Shown: positions 8,801 through 14,789 of the stretch, piece after piece | How the letters are laid out: every line of letters starts with the position of its first letter | Numbering within the stretch: the first letter of the stretch is position 1 | From: an uncultured Finegoldia sp. | GTDB taxonomy: Bacteria; Bacillota; Clostridia; Tissierellales; Peptoniphilaceae | Reading direction: 5' to 3' | NCBI RefSeq assembly: GCF_947252345.1 | Contig: NZ_CAMXVC010000021.1 | Coordinates: 1 to 35,432 of the forward strand | DNA length: 35,432 bases | The notes under the pieces: model-generated | The model's database searches: none | Told to the model about the DNA's origin: nothing | Seen by the model: the letters and a program-made list of their open reading frames with translations, nothing else | Program-made: the position numbers and the translations under genes

Positions 8801-9235
8801 AATCGTGTCGTTGATTTTTTTCACACCGGAGTATTGGTCGGTCAGAGCGATTTCTCCGATTTTTTGCGGAAATCTTCCCTTTACGAGTTCAAACTCGGAT
8901 ATGTTTTTCGTCTTCGAAAAAATCCTAAACGCTTGTGGCGTGTTGTCGATTGTGACGTCGGTAAAATGCCCACACTCAATGTCTTTCAACTTTTCTTTCG
9001 TGCTCAATTCCCTGACGTCATTTTTTGAAATTCCATAATTGCAAACCACATTTACATCGGACAAATTGTGTTCTTCGTAGTACTTGTTCGCCGTCTTGTC
9101 GATGTCGTCTCCTGTCACTTTCAACGCAATCAATGTCATCGACCCCAACATCATCAACAGCATTATCGACAAAAATCTTCCCTTTGATTCCCTGAACGAT
9201 TTTAAAACCGTCTTGTTCAATGTCTTCTTGTTCAT
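5876..9235 (-). CDS. ABC transporter permease, FtsX type, with long coiled coil
   Basis: An 1119-residue permease with two FtsX-type units. The N-terminus has one membrane helix (about 20-40) and an extracytoplasmic domain. A lysine-, glutamine- and asparagine-rich coiled coil then runs from about 245 to 555 before the first core of three helices (about 595-715); a second unit follows at about 755 with its three-helix core at 995-1115. This layout belongs to MacB/FtsX-like mechanotransmission ABC systems, in which ATP hydrolysis moves outside domains. The coil could reach well into the wall. It starts 1 base after the ATPase stop (translational coupling). Substrate unknown; the divergent TetR suggests induction by a toxic or lipid compound. 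Confidence 0.88.
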   Translation of the reverse strand: MNKKTLNKTVLKSFRESKGRFLSIMLLMMLGSMTLIALKVTGDDIDKTANKYYEEHNLSDVNVVCNYGISKNDVRELSTKEKLKDIECGHFTDVTIDNTPQAFRIFSKTKNISEFELVKGRFPQKIGEIALTDQYSGVKKINDTIVIKEKDEDSKILKQEKFTITGFVNSSEIISKTALGNSSAGSGSLEGYGVVSDENFDSEVYTIVRMRFDDLRGLNYTDPKYVKRVEQHQKVLDEMLKDNGKSRLNEIKKKANEKISKSKKKIADAKKELEDAQKKLNDGQQKLNEEKSKLDSSKKQLANKEYEIKSSRYQISSAEETLEVTKKQLDDAKILIANGQKQLDSKKPEVEENRNKLSKAKSTLDSNKKKLDESLNQINQGKSQIANAKKELENKKSGLTKQGIIPENVPEISQSSQAIAQQELVLKQSKAKYNEGLTEYDQGLKKYQDGMKKIDEFDKSQNQLNQKKKLYEDGISKYNSGLQQLNASKKKYQNGLVQIKSAKSKIQTGYKTISSKQEELNDKKKTFVSEKKKAQDKIQDSESKIADAQKDIDGLSIPEYSTFTRRTMPGGDGIKLTETTSSGIRKVSNLFPVVLYLVAALVTVTTMTRFVQEERNNAGILKALGYNDYDVIKKFVVYGLVSGILGTIFGTILGMYALPYVLCSSLLQNMTLPAVKYHFFFKIFAVSIICSLISSVLPAVYISTKELKESASQLLLPKPPTKGSKILLERIKPLWNRMSFTHKVTARNIFRYKQRMLMTIFGVAGSVALLFAGLGIASSINGIRTKQFGEIIQYDAVVAKKDSLNKTEQEKIDKLLKSDSIQDYTPIHSETVTKKIKGIEDEQTISMLVTNSHTFSPFINLEHRKSTDKLKITDDGIVISEKLADISKRKIGDTITVNLSDNETKKLKINNITKMYAGHFIFMNDKYYAKSFAKKANDNSYFITLKNNRSTDNIKKVAAQFMKLNKVKGVQQNTNTIKQVDTIILSLTKVMTVLTIMSLLLAIVILYNLTNINLQERIRELSTIKVLGFFNKEVTMYIYRETICLSLIGIIVGIFGGKLLHKIILEKVAPAEIMFNPHIETWVYIAPVILVVAILYLLEIVVNHKLKKVDMLEALKSVE

Positions 9236-9236
9236 T

Positions 9237-9938
9237 TTAATATTCCAACGTTTCTATGCTTTGTGGGTTGTCGTTGATTACAACTTTGCGAACTTTCGCA
9301 TCGTGCATATAGATTACTCGGTCGGCGATCGGTGCGAGTGCGTGATTGTGCGTGACAATCACAACGGTTGCCCCGTCTTTTAGTGACATTTCTTGCAGGA
9401 TTTTCAAAACCTGCTTGCCTGTGTTGTAATCCAACGCTCCGGTCGGCTCATCACACAACAAAAGCTTCGGGTTTTTCGCTACGGCACGGGCAATCGCCAC
9501 ACGCTGTTGCTCGCCACCTGACAACTGTGCTGGGAAATTATTCATCCTGTGTTCAAGCCCGACTGATTTCAATGTTTCTTCTGCGTCGAGCGCATCGCTC
9601 ACGATTTCGGATGCTAGTTCGACATTTTCCTTCGCAGTTAGGTTTGGGACGAGATTGTAAAATTGAAACACAAATCCGACGTCGTTTCGTCTGTAATTCG
9701 TGCGTTGTTTTTCGTCAAATTTGCTGATATCTTTTCCATCGATTAAAATTTGCCCCTCGTCATTTGTGTCCATTCCGCCCAAAATATTGAGCACGGTCGA
9801 TTTGCCAGCTCCAGATGAGCCCAAAATTAAGGCGAGTTCTCCTTTTTCTATTTCAAAAGATATGTCATTGTTGGCAATTATTTCCGTGTCGCCAGATTTG
9901 TATCGTTTAAAACTGTTTTTCATTTCTATATATGCCAT
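9237..9938 (-). CDS. ABC transporter ATPase (LolD/MacB-like), partner of the FtsX permease
   Basis: A 233-residue ABC ATPase with Walker A GSSGAGKST (40-48), a Q-loop in FVFQFYNL, the signature LSGGEQQR and Walker B LLLCDEPTGALD, plus the switch His in VTHNH. The DEPTGALD sequence is typical of the LolD/MacB/FtsE class, which pairs with FtsX-type permeases such as the gene immediately downstream. GAGGTG precedes the ATG. The promoter region is shared with the divergent TetR gene. Confidence 0.93.
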   Translation of the reverse strand: MAYIEMKNSFKRYKSGDTEIIANNDISFEIEKGELALILGSSGAGKSTVLNILGGMDTNDEGQILIDGKDISKFDEKQRTNYRRNDVGFVFQFYNLVPNLTAKENVELASEIVSDALDAEETLKSVGLEHRMNNFPAQLSGGEQQRVAIARAVAKNPKLLLCDEPTGALDYNTGKQVLKILQEMSLKDGATVVIVTHNHALAPIADRVIYMHDAKVRKVVINDNPQSIETLEY

Positions 9939-9954
9939 TATTTCACCTCTTATA

Positions 9955-10038
9955 TGAACAATGTGTTGATTTTTTATATATTTTATTTTATATTAAAAGC
10001 GAAAGCTTAACAAGAAACAATTTTGAACGATTTGTTCA
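9955..10038. promoter_or_regulatory. Divergent promoters with two matching operator-like palindromes
   Basis: TGAAC-AATGT-GTTGA (9955-9969) and TGAAC-GATTT-GTTCA (10024-10038) share the same 5-5-5 design. Rightward, TTGATT (9966-9971) and TATATT (9989-9994) are 17 bases apart. Leftward, TTGTTA (complement of 10008-10013) and TAAAAT (9985-9990) are 17 apart. The first palindrome touches the rightward -35 and lies just after the leftward start; the second lies downstream of the rightward promoter. Binding at both would control the ABC pair and the regulator. Confidence 0.65.
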
Positions 10039-10052
10039 TTTAAGGAGATTTT

Positions 10053-10604
10053 ATGTCACAAATAAGAGAAACAAATACAAAACAAAAATTAAAAGAGGCG
10101 TTGATTGCTCTGTTGAACGAAAAAGATTTGAGCGAGATTTCGGTCAGTGAGCTCACAAAAAAAGCGAAGATAAACAGGGGAACTTTTTACCTGCACTACG
10201 TCGACAAGATGGATTTGGTGGATAAATTGGTCGAAGAATTATTGGAAGAATTGAAAAATATTTTGACGAATGAAAAAGTCGGCAAAAAAAATTCCTACGA
10301 TATTATAAAAAAAGTCCTCGATTGCGTGAAGGACGATTTCGATTTTATCTACACGTTGACGATGAACAGCTACAAATACATCGACGATATTTTGAGGAAG
10401 TTTCTGTTGGCGTTGATTGATGTTTTGCCGGAGCTAAAATATTCCATCGAGCATCATCCGTTTTTGCCGAAAGATTATTCGACGGAGGTTTTTCTGTCGG
10501 TGAACTCAGGTATGATTCTCCACTGGATTAGAAAAGGCGGATTGGAGGAACCAGACGAACTCGCGGATTATTTTTACAAAATCAGCAATTCAAAAACGGC
10601 TTAG
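10053..10604 (+). CDS. TetR/AcrR family regulator of the ABC pair
   Basis: A 183-residue TetR-like protein with an N-terminal helix-turn-helix (about 8-55, recognition helix near NRGTFYLHYVDKMDLVDKL). The C-terminal domain resembles the DhaS/TetR_C_8-type branch common in Firmicutes. AAGGAG precedes the ATG. It is divergent from the ABC ATPase/permease operon, with paired palindromes in the 114-base gap, so autorepression and repression of the transporter are likely. Its effector is unknown. Confidence 0.87.
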   Translation: MSQIRETNTKQKLKEALIALLNEKDLSEISVSELTKKAKINRGTFYLHYVDKMDLVDKLVEELLEELKNILTNEKVGKKNSYDIIKKVLDCVKDDFDFIYTLTMNSYKYIDDILRKFLLALIDVLPELKYSIEHHPFLPKDYSTEVFLSVNSGMILHWIRKGGLEEPDELADYFYKISNSKTA

Positions 10605-10620
10605 AAAATCCAAGCCGTTT
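10594..10620. terminator. Shared terminator between convergent genes
   Basis: AAACGGCTT (10594-10602) pairs with AAGCCGTTT (10612-10620). It overlaps the end of the TetR gene and lies just before the stop of the convergent flavin reductase gene; the T run is better in the leftward direction. Confidence 0.7.
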
Positions 10621-10625
10621 GTCCT

Positions 10626-11168
10626 TTAATCTTCAATTATATAGCTGTCGACGATTTCACCGAAGTATGTTATGTGAGAATCTTTGTTCGAGCCTGTAAA
10701 TGAGCTGTCGACATCTTGTGGGTAAAATCTGTCGAGAATATCGTCCTCGAGAAGCGACAAATCCTGTTTTTGTCGGTAAATAACTTTGCATTCGATTGTG
10801 AGTGGAAGTTCTTTTATTCCGTTTACAGAAATTTTCTCCGGTTCGACGAGAGTGAGGTTTGCTTTTTCCACTTTGTCGACGTCTCGTCCACTTTGGCTTC
10901 CACAAACTTTCATAATTTTCTTGTCGTAATCTCCGATTGGAACGCTAATTGTAAATTCGGGATTTTCGTCGAGCAACTGTCTGGTGAATCGTCCTTCTCT
11001 GACGTAGACAACAAACACAGGTCTGCTCCAATTGTACCCAATCGTCCCCCAAGCAATCGCCATACTGTTGAATTTGCCGTTTGATTTTGTATTCAAAAAT
11101 ATTCCCTTCGGAAGTTCTCTCATAATGTCTGGCGCGTAGTCCATTATTTCAATTTTTCTCTTTTTCAT
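10626..11168 (-). CDS. Flavin reductase-like (FMN-binding split barrel) protein
   Basis: A 180-residue protein of the flavin reductase-like family. The opening LPKGIFLNTKSNGKFNSMAIAWGTIGYNWSRPVFVVYVREGRFT shows the layout of the FMN-binding split barrel, in which the NSMAIAWG stretch contacts the flavin phosphate. Members bind FMN and reduce flavins or small electron acceptors in the cytoplasm. AGGA precedes the ATG. It follows the nitroreductase gene by 25 bases, so the two flavoproteins are probably cotranscribed. The physiological electron acceptor cannot be told. Confidence 0.85.
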   Translation of the reverse strand: MKKRKIEIMDYAPDIMRELPKGIFLNTKSNGKFNSMAIAWGTIGYNWSRPVFVVYVREGRFTRQLLDENPEFTISVPIGDYDKKIMKVCGSQSGRDVDKVEKANLTLVEPEKISVNGIKELPLTIECKVIYRQKQDLSLLEDDILDRFYPQDVDSSFTGSNKDSHITYFGEIVDSYIIED

Positions 11169-11193
11169 AATTTTCCTTTCGTCTGATTTGATA

Positions 11194-11706
11194 TTACATA
11201 AATGAAACCGTCTGAGAAATGTCTTTTCTCTTGTCGTGAAGCGGATTCATTTCAGAATCTTCTGCCGGATAACCCAAATCCAACATCATAAGCACTTCTT
11301 CATTTCCCGGAAGCAAAAATTTCTTGTGAGTCAAATCTGGGTCGAGGAAATTAATCCAACAGCTTTCCACTCCTTGGTTTTTAGCTTCTAACATCATATG
11401 TGTCGCAACTATCGTCGCATCTTCGATTCCGGAATTTCTACTGTCGCCGGGATATGTAAACACGTTTGTCTTGTCAAACGCAACAAGCAACACCGTCGTC
11501 GCTCCATATCTGCAAGGCGTCAACTCGTCAACTTTTTTCAAATTTTTCTCCGATTGTATCACATAAATGTGCTGTTCTTGAAGATTTTTCGCAGTCGGTG
11601 CGATTCTTCCAGCTTCCAAAATTTTCTGTAGTTTGTCATTTTCAACTCTTTTATTGCTGAATTTTTTGCAAGAGTAACGATTTTTTATAACTTCTTCAAA
11701 ATCCAT
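11194..11706 (-). CDS. Nitroreductase family protein
   Basis: A 170-residue flavoprotein of the nitroreductase family. The N-terminal RYSCKKFSNKRV (10-21) and the RIAPTAKNLQ stretch (34-43) are the FMN phosphate-binding landmarks; the rest matches the short, 170-residue class. I start at the ATG at 11706, 8 bases after GGAGG; the TTG two codons upstream would be too close to the ribosome site. Members reduce nitro compounds, quinones or flavins with NAD(P)H. The pair with the flavin reductase is relevant to nitro-drug activation in anaerobes, by inference only. A TCATATATGA palindrome (11748-11757) lies upstream. Confidence 0.87.
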   Translation of the reverse strand: MDFEEVIKNRYSCKKFSNKRVENDKLQKILEAGRIAPTAKNLQEQHIYVIQSEKNLKKVDELTPCRYGATTVLLVAFDKTNVFTYPGDSRNSGIEDATIVATHMMLEAKNQGVESCWINFLDPDLTHKKFLLPGNEEVLMMLDLGYPAEDSEMNPLHDKRKDISQTVSFM

Positions 11707-11772
11707 ACTCAATTCCTCCCCATAATTTAAAATCTACTATTAATATATCATATATGACAATGACGGAAAACA

Positions 11773-11851
11773 AAATCTCGCAAGATTTTTGCGAAATTTT
11801 TTTAAAATAAATTTGCAATAAAAAAAGTCCAACCCACGCGGATTGAACTTT
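11773..11851 (-). terminator. Tandem terminators after the cold-shock gene
   Basis: The first hairpin, AAAGTCCAACCC (11824-11835) with GGATTGAACTTT (11840-11851), has a leftward T run and is a standard terminator just past the gene. A second one, TCGCAA (11778-11783) with TTGCGA (11789-11794) extended by AAAT/ATTT, lies 30 bases on. The intergenic stretch to 11706 otherwise holds only the nitroreductase promoter region. Confidence 0.75.
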
Positions 11852-11856
11852 CTGTC

Positions 11857-12057
11857 CTATAATTTAACTACGTTAACGGCTCTGTCGCCTTTTTCAGTAG
11901 CTTCAACATCGTAAGAAACTTTTTGTCCTTCTTCCAATGTTCTGAAGCCTTCTTGTTGGATTGCGCTTTGGTGAACAAAAATATCCTTGTTGTCGTCACC
12001 TGTGATAAATCCAAATCCTTTTGCAGCGTTAAACCACTTTACTGTTCCGTTACTCAT
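11857..12057 (-). CDS. Cold-shock protein (CspA family)
   Basis: A 66-residue cold-shock protein: one OB-fold domain with both RNA-binding motifs, KGFGFITGDD (RNP1) and DIFVHQSAI (RNP2). Such proteins bind single-stranded RNA and act as RNA chaperones. The frame is open for 22 codons further upstream, but AGGAGG is placed for the ATG at 12057 and the product then has the family's usual length. The transcript begins about 130 bases upstream, leaving the long leader typical of cold-shock genes. Confidence 0.96.
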   Translation of the reverse strand: MSNGTVKWFNAAKGFGFITGDDNKDIFVHQSAIQQEGFRTLEEGQKVSYDVEATEKGDRAVNVVKL

Positions 12058-12188
12058 ACTATCCTCCTTGTCATTCTCGAAAGAACGACTGTACCTGTGT
12101 ACTGTTTTTATTTTTGTGAGCATTAATTAATAAAGAGAATAAAATATTTTTACAAAACTTTAATCTACTACTTTTAATTACTTACTAC
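12058..12188 (-). promoter_or_regulatory. Long 5' leader of the cold-shock mRNA
   Basis: About 130 untranslated bases lie between the predicted transcription start and the cold-shock ATG. In other bacteria such leaders fold differently at low temperature and control stability and translation. I see no exact cold-box match; the assignment rests on position and length. Confidence 0.5.
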
Positions 12189-12194
12189 CCTACA

Positions 12195-12223
12195 ATTATA
12201 TCTTGAAAAAGTTATACTGTCAA
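12195..12223 (-). promoter_or_regulatory. Consensus sigma-A promoter of the cold-shock gene
   Basis: On the minus strand TTGACA (12218-12223) and TATAAT (12195-12200) are separated by exactly 17 bases. It is the best promoter in the window, matching a highly expressed gene. Confidence 0.92.
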
Positions 12224-12258
12224 GTTTTTTTGAAAAATAAATATTTTTCTGTATAAAT

Positions 12259-12750
12259 TTATTTGTGCATTTCTTTGTGTTTGCCCGTCATTGATGTCAC
12301 AGTGAGTTTGAAAACTCTCGTCCTCGGAATCGCCTTGGGATTAAATTCAAAATGCTCGATGTGATATCGGTCGGTCATCACTGTGAGCGCTTCGAATTTT
12401 TCATCGGGCTGTGTAACATATTCAATCACGCCCTTGCCCATAATGCTCGAATAATTCATCGTGCAGTATCCTTTTTCTCTATCGGAGTACAAATCGTGCG
12501 AGCAATCCATCTCGAATGAAACTTTATTGTTTTTGTCAATCAGAGAATATTTGTAGCCTTCCATCGCCCCGTGAAAATACAATTCAAGCACGCCATTCTT
12601 TACTGCATAGCCGAAATTGAGCGGCAAAATATACGGATAGCCCTCATCGTCAACGAGGCCAATTCTGCAAACATCGCACGAGTCTACAATTTTTATCTGT
12701 TCGTCGAAATCTTTTACTTCACGATTGCTTTTTCTCATATTTATTTTCAT
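12259..12750 (-). CDS. NimA-like / pyridoxamine 5'-phosphate oxidase family protein
   Basis: A 163-residue split-barrel protein of the PNPOx-like family. The order MRKSNREVKD, GYPYILPLNFGY (37-48) and YFHGAMEGYKY (58-68, with His60) matches the branch that includes the 5-nitroimidazole resistance protein NimA, which uses the equivalent histidine. Most chromosomal members are uncharacterised, so drug resistance should not be assumed. AGGTG overlaps the stop codon of the upstream AlkD-like gene (3-base gap), so translation is coupled. Confidence 0.8.
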   Translation of the reverse strand: MKINMRKSNREVKDFDEQIKIVDSCDVCRIGLVDDEGYPYILPLNFGYAVKNGVLELYFHGAMEGYKYSLIDKNNKVSFEMDCSHDLYSDREKGYCTMNYSSIMGKGVIEYVTQPDEKFEALTVMTDRYHIEHFEFNPKAIPRTRVFKLTVTSMTGKHKEMHK

Positions 12751-12753
12751 AAT

Positions 12754-13428
12754 TCACCTTCTTTTCAATGATTTCAAATATTTTTTCTCGTCAGCGGAGA
12801 TTTTGAAGCTCTCTGTGGATTTTTGAATCGTCTTGTTGTGCGTCCAAGTGTCCAATAAATTATCTTGAAGAACAAAAATGACATCCTCCCAGTGTTTTGC
12901 GAGTGCCTCTTGAAAAAACCACGCCATCATCATTTTTACATAATACTCATCGCTTTTTATCGCCGTCACTATTTTCAAATTTTCAACATCAAAACTCTCA
13001 TCGAGATAATATTTCATCAACAGGCAGATTGCAACTCTAACGGTGTAAGTGTCGGACGATTTTGCCCATAATTTTATCTTGTTGATTAATGGCTTTTTGT
13101 TTTTCTTGAATACAGGAGGACTTATAGCATCGCTCACAGCCCAATTGTCGACAAACGGCAAAAATTTTCCCAACATTACGATGCAGTTGTCGAAGTTTTT
13201 CTCGTTGGAAATCAAAATCGAATGGAGCATATTTTCCTCGTAGTACTGGTGTGGCAAATCGGACACAAATTTTCTTATAGTATCTTCGTCAAGCGATTTC
13301 GCAAATTTTCTCAAATGCGGTACTCTAACTCCGATGATTGTTTTCTTGTCGATTGTAGGGATTAATTTTGCTTGGAAATCTCGATATTTTAAATCTTGAA
13401 GACATTTGAGTTCTTTAAACACGTCCAT
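12754..13428 (-). CDS. AlkD-like DNA alkylation repair protein
   Basis: A 224-residue HEAT-repeat DNA glycosylase of the AlkD family (DNA_alkylation). In Bacillus cereus AlkD a Trp, an Asp four residues later and a downstream Arg form the active site; FVDNWAVSD gives Trp96 and Asp100 here, and Arg131 in YTVRVAI fits the third. The family removes bulky or cationic N3- and N7-alkyl purines without flipping the base. It begins 14 bases before the upstream membrane-protein gene ends and is followed by the NimA-like gene after 3 bases, making a compact operon. Confidence 0.9.
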   Translation of the reverse strand: MDVFKELKCLQDLKYRDFQAKLIPTIDKKTIIGVRVPHLRKFAKSLDEDTIRKFVSDLPHQYYEENMLHSILISNEKNFDNCIVMLGKFLPFVDNWAVSDAISPPVFKKNKKPLINKIKLWAKSSDTYTVRVAICLLMKYYLDESFDVENLKIVTAIKSDEYYVKMMMAWFFQEALAKHWEDVIFVLQDNLLDTWTHNKTIQKSTESFKISADEKKYLKSLKRR

Positions 13429-13720
13429 TTTTTTCTCTCATAAATGAGTAAATTTTGTAGCCGACACTTACCGTCATAAAAATTCCAAACGCAAACAATT
13501 TAACAGCCACAGAAGTCTTTCCAGCTTTGAAATATCCAAACCCTGACCAGTACAACAAGACTGTGGCAACGGCTGCTATCGCCCAAAAAATCCCCATCAA
13601 CGTTTTGTATATTGTGTTTTTCGTCGGATTGTCGTTTCTGTCTTTGAAAAATCTGTCAAAAATTTCTAAAACTGCCACGACTAAAACCACAAATAAAACT
13701 TTGTAAATTATTTTATTCAT
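13415..13720 (-). CDS. Small integral membrane protein, unknown function
   Basis: A 101-residue protein with three hydrophobic segments (about 5-21, 43-61 and 72-93) and basic ends. I recognise no family. GGAG lies 7 bases before the ATG. Its 3' end overlaps the AlkD-like gene, so it opens the three-gene leftward operon with the AlkD-like and NimA-like genes. Confidence 0.75.
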   Translation of the reverse strand: MNKIIYKVLFVVLVVAVLEIFDRFFKDRNDNPTKNTIYKTLMGIFWAIAAVATVLLYWSGFGYFKAGKTSVAVKLFAFGIFMTVSVGYKIYSFMREKNGRV

Positions 13721-13789
13721 TCTGAAACTCCTTTTTTCGCTGACTGATAAATTCGATTATTTTCAATTCAAATTTTGTCGAAAATAATA

Positions 13790-13818
13790 TGTACAGCGTT
13801 TTATGTTTATATTATAAT
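13790..13818 (+). promoter_or_regulatory. Probable promoter of the lipid kinase gene
   Basis: TGTACA (13790-13795) and TATAAT (13813-13818) are 17 bases apart. Transcription would begin near 13825, only about ten bases before the ATG, which would trim the AAGGTG ribosome site; an upstream alternative in this very AT-rich stretch is possible. Confidence 0.45.
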
Positions 13819-13834
13819 ATGAAAAGGTGATTAA

Positions 13835-14743
13835 ATGAAATACGTATTTTTGTTGAGTAGCAAAGCAGGCAAAGGCTCGTTTTTAGAATTGGAACACTCC
13901 ATCGCAAAATGTTACGGCGAAAATAATTTGAAATACACGATTGTGAAAACAAAACACAAAGACCACGCCAGAGAAATCGTCAGAGAACACAAAGACGAGG
14001 ACGATTTGATAATGTATGTTTGCTCCGGCGATGGCACGCTTAACGAGGTGTGTGACGAAATCAAAAAAACCGATGCGAAGTTTGCCGTGGGATTGATTCC
14101 TGCGGGAACTGCGAACGATTTTGCCAAGAATTTTGACTACAAGAATTTTAAAATAGAAAACACGATTAATCCTTCGATAGAAGACATCGACATCATCAAA
14201 GTCAATGACAGATATTGTGTCAATGTGATGAGTTTCGGCTTCGATACGATTATTTTGAACACGACTTACAAGTTACTGGAGAAAAATCCAAATCTTCGTG
14301 CAAATGCCTATCCGATTGCGATTATGAAAAACTTGTTCAATATTCCAAAATTCAATCTGAAATCTTCAACTCAAAACGGCGACAACGACAAAGTGGATTT
14401 GAATGGGGAATTTTTGTTAGGAGCTATCTGCAACGGTGGTTTTTACGGAGGTGGATTCAATCCTTCTCCTTACGCAAGAGTAAATGACGGCGTGTTGGAG
14501 TTGTGCTTGGCAGAGAAGATGAGTTTGTTGAAGTTGATTCCACTTATTTTCAAATACAAAAAAGGCAAACACTTATCGAACTCGTTGATTCATTTTCAAA
14601 AATTGACAAATGGTCACATCGAATTTGAGCAAAAATTGATGGTAAATGTTGACGGGGAGATTTTCACGACCGATTACTTGGATTACGAAGTTATGAAAAA
14701 ATCTCTGCGATTTGCGAGAGTTTGCGATTATAGAATGAAGTAA
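13835..14743 (+). CDS. Diacylglycerol kinase family lipid kinase (YegS/DgkB type)
   Basis: A 302-residue lipid kinase with a DAGK catalytic domain: SGDGTLNEV (64-72) is the nucleotide-binding loop, followed by IPAGTANDFA (88-97), and a C-terminal beta-rich domain containing NGGFYGGGFNPSP and VDGE. Bacterial members phosphorylate diacylglycerol or related lipids and recycle diacylglycerol from lipoteichoic acid synthesis. No membrane segment, so it acts at the inner face as a peripheral protein. AAGGTG precedes the ATG. It is monocistronic, flanked by a bidirectional terminator. Confidence 0.9.
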   Translation: MKYVFLLSSKAGKGSFLELEHSIAKCYGENNLKYTIVKTKHKDHAREIVREHKDEDDLIMYVCSGDGTLNEVCDEIKKTDAKFAVGLIPAGTANDFAKNFDYKNFKIENTINPSIEDIDIIKVNDRYCVNVMSFGFDTIILNTTYKLLEKNPNLRANAYPIAIMKNLFNIPKFNLKSSTQNGDNDKVDLNGEFLLGAICNGGFYGGGFNPSPYARVNDGVLELCLAEKMSLLKLIPLIFKYKKGKHLSNSLIHFQKLTNGHIEFEQKLMVNVDGEIFTTDYLDYEVMKKSLRFARVCDYRMK

Positions 14744-14749
14744 AAAAAC

Positions 14750-14767
14750 CAGAGTCAAATGACTCTG
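14750..14767. terminator. Bidirectional terminator
   Basis: CAGAGTCA (14750-14757) and TGACTCTG (14760-14767) form a perfect 8-bp stem with T runs on both sides (14769-14776 rightward; A run at 14742-14748 for the leftward gene). It serves the lipid kinase and the convergent LRR surface protein gene. Confidence 0.88.
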
Positions 14768-14789
14768 ATTTTTTTTGTTGTTATTTCGA

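Noticed and set aside
12058..12123. Longer N-terminus for the cold-shock protein
   Set aside because: The added residues are not part of the family, and AGGAGG points to the ATG at 12057.
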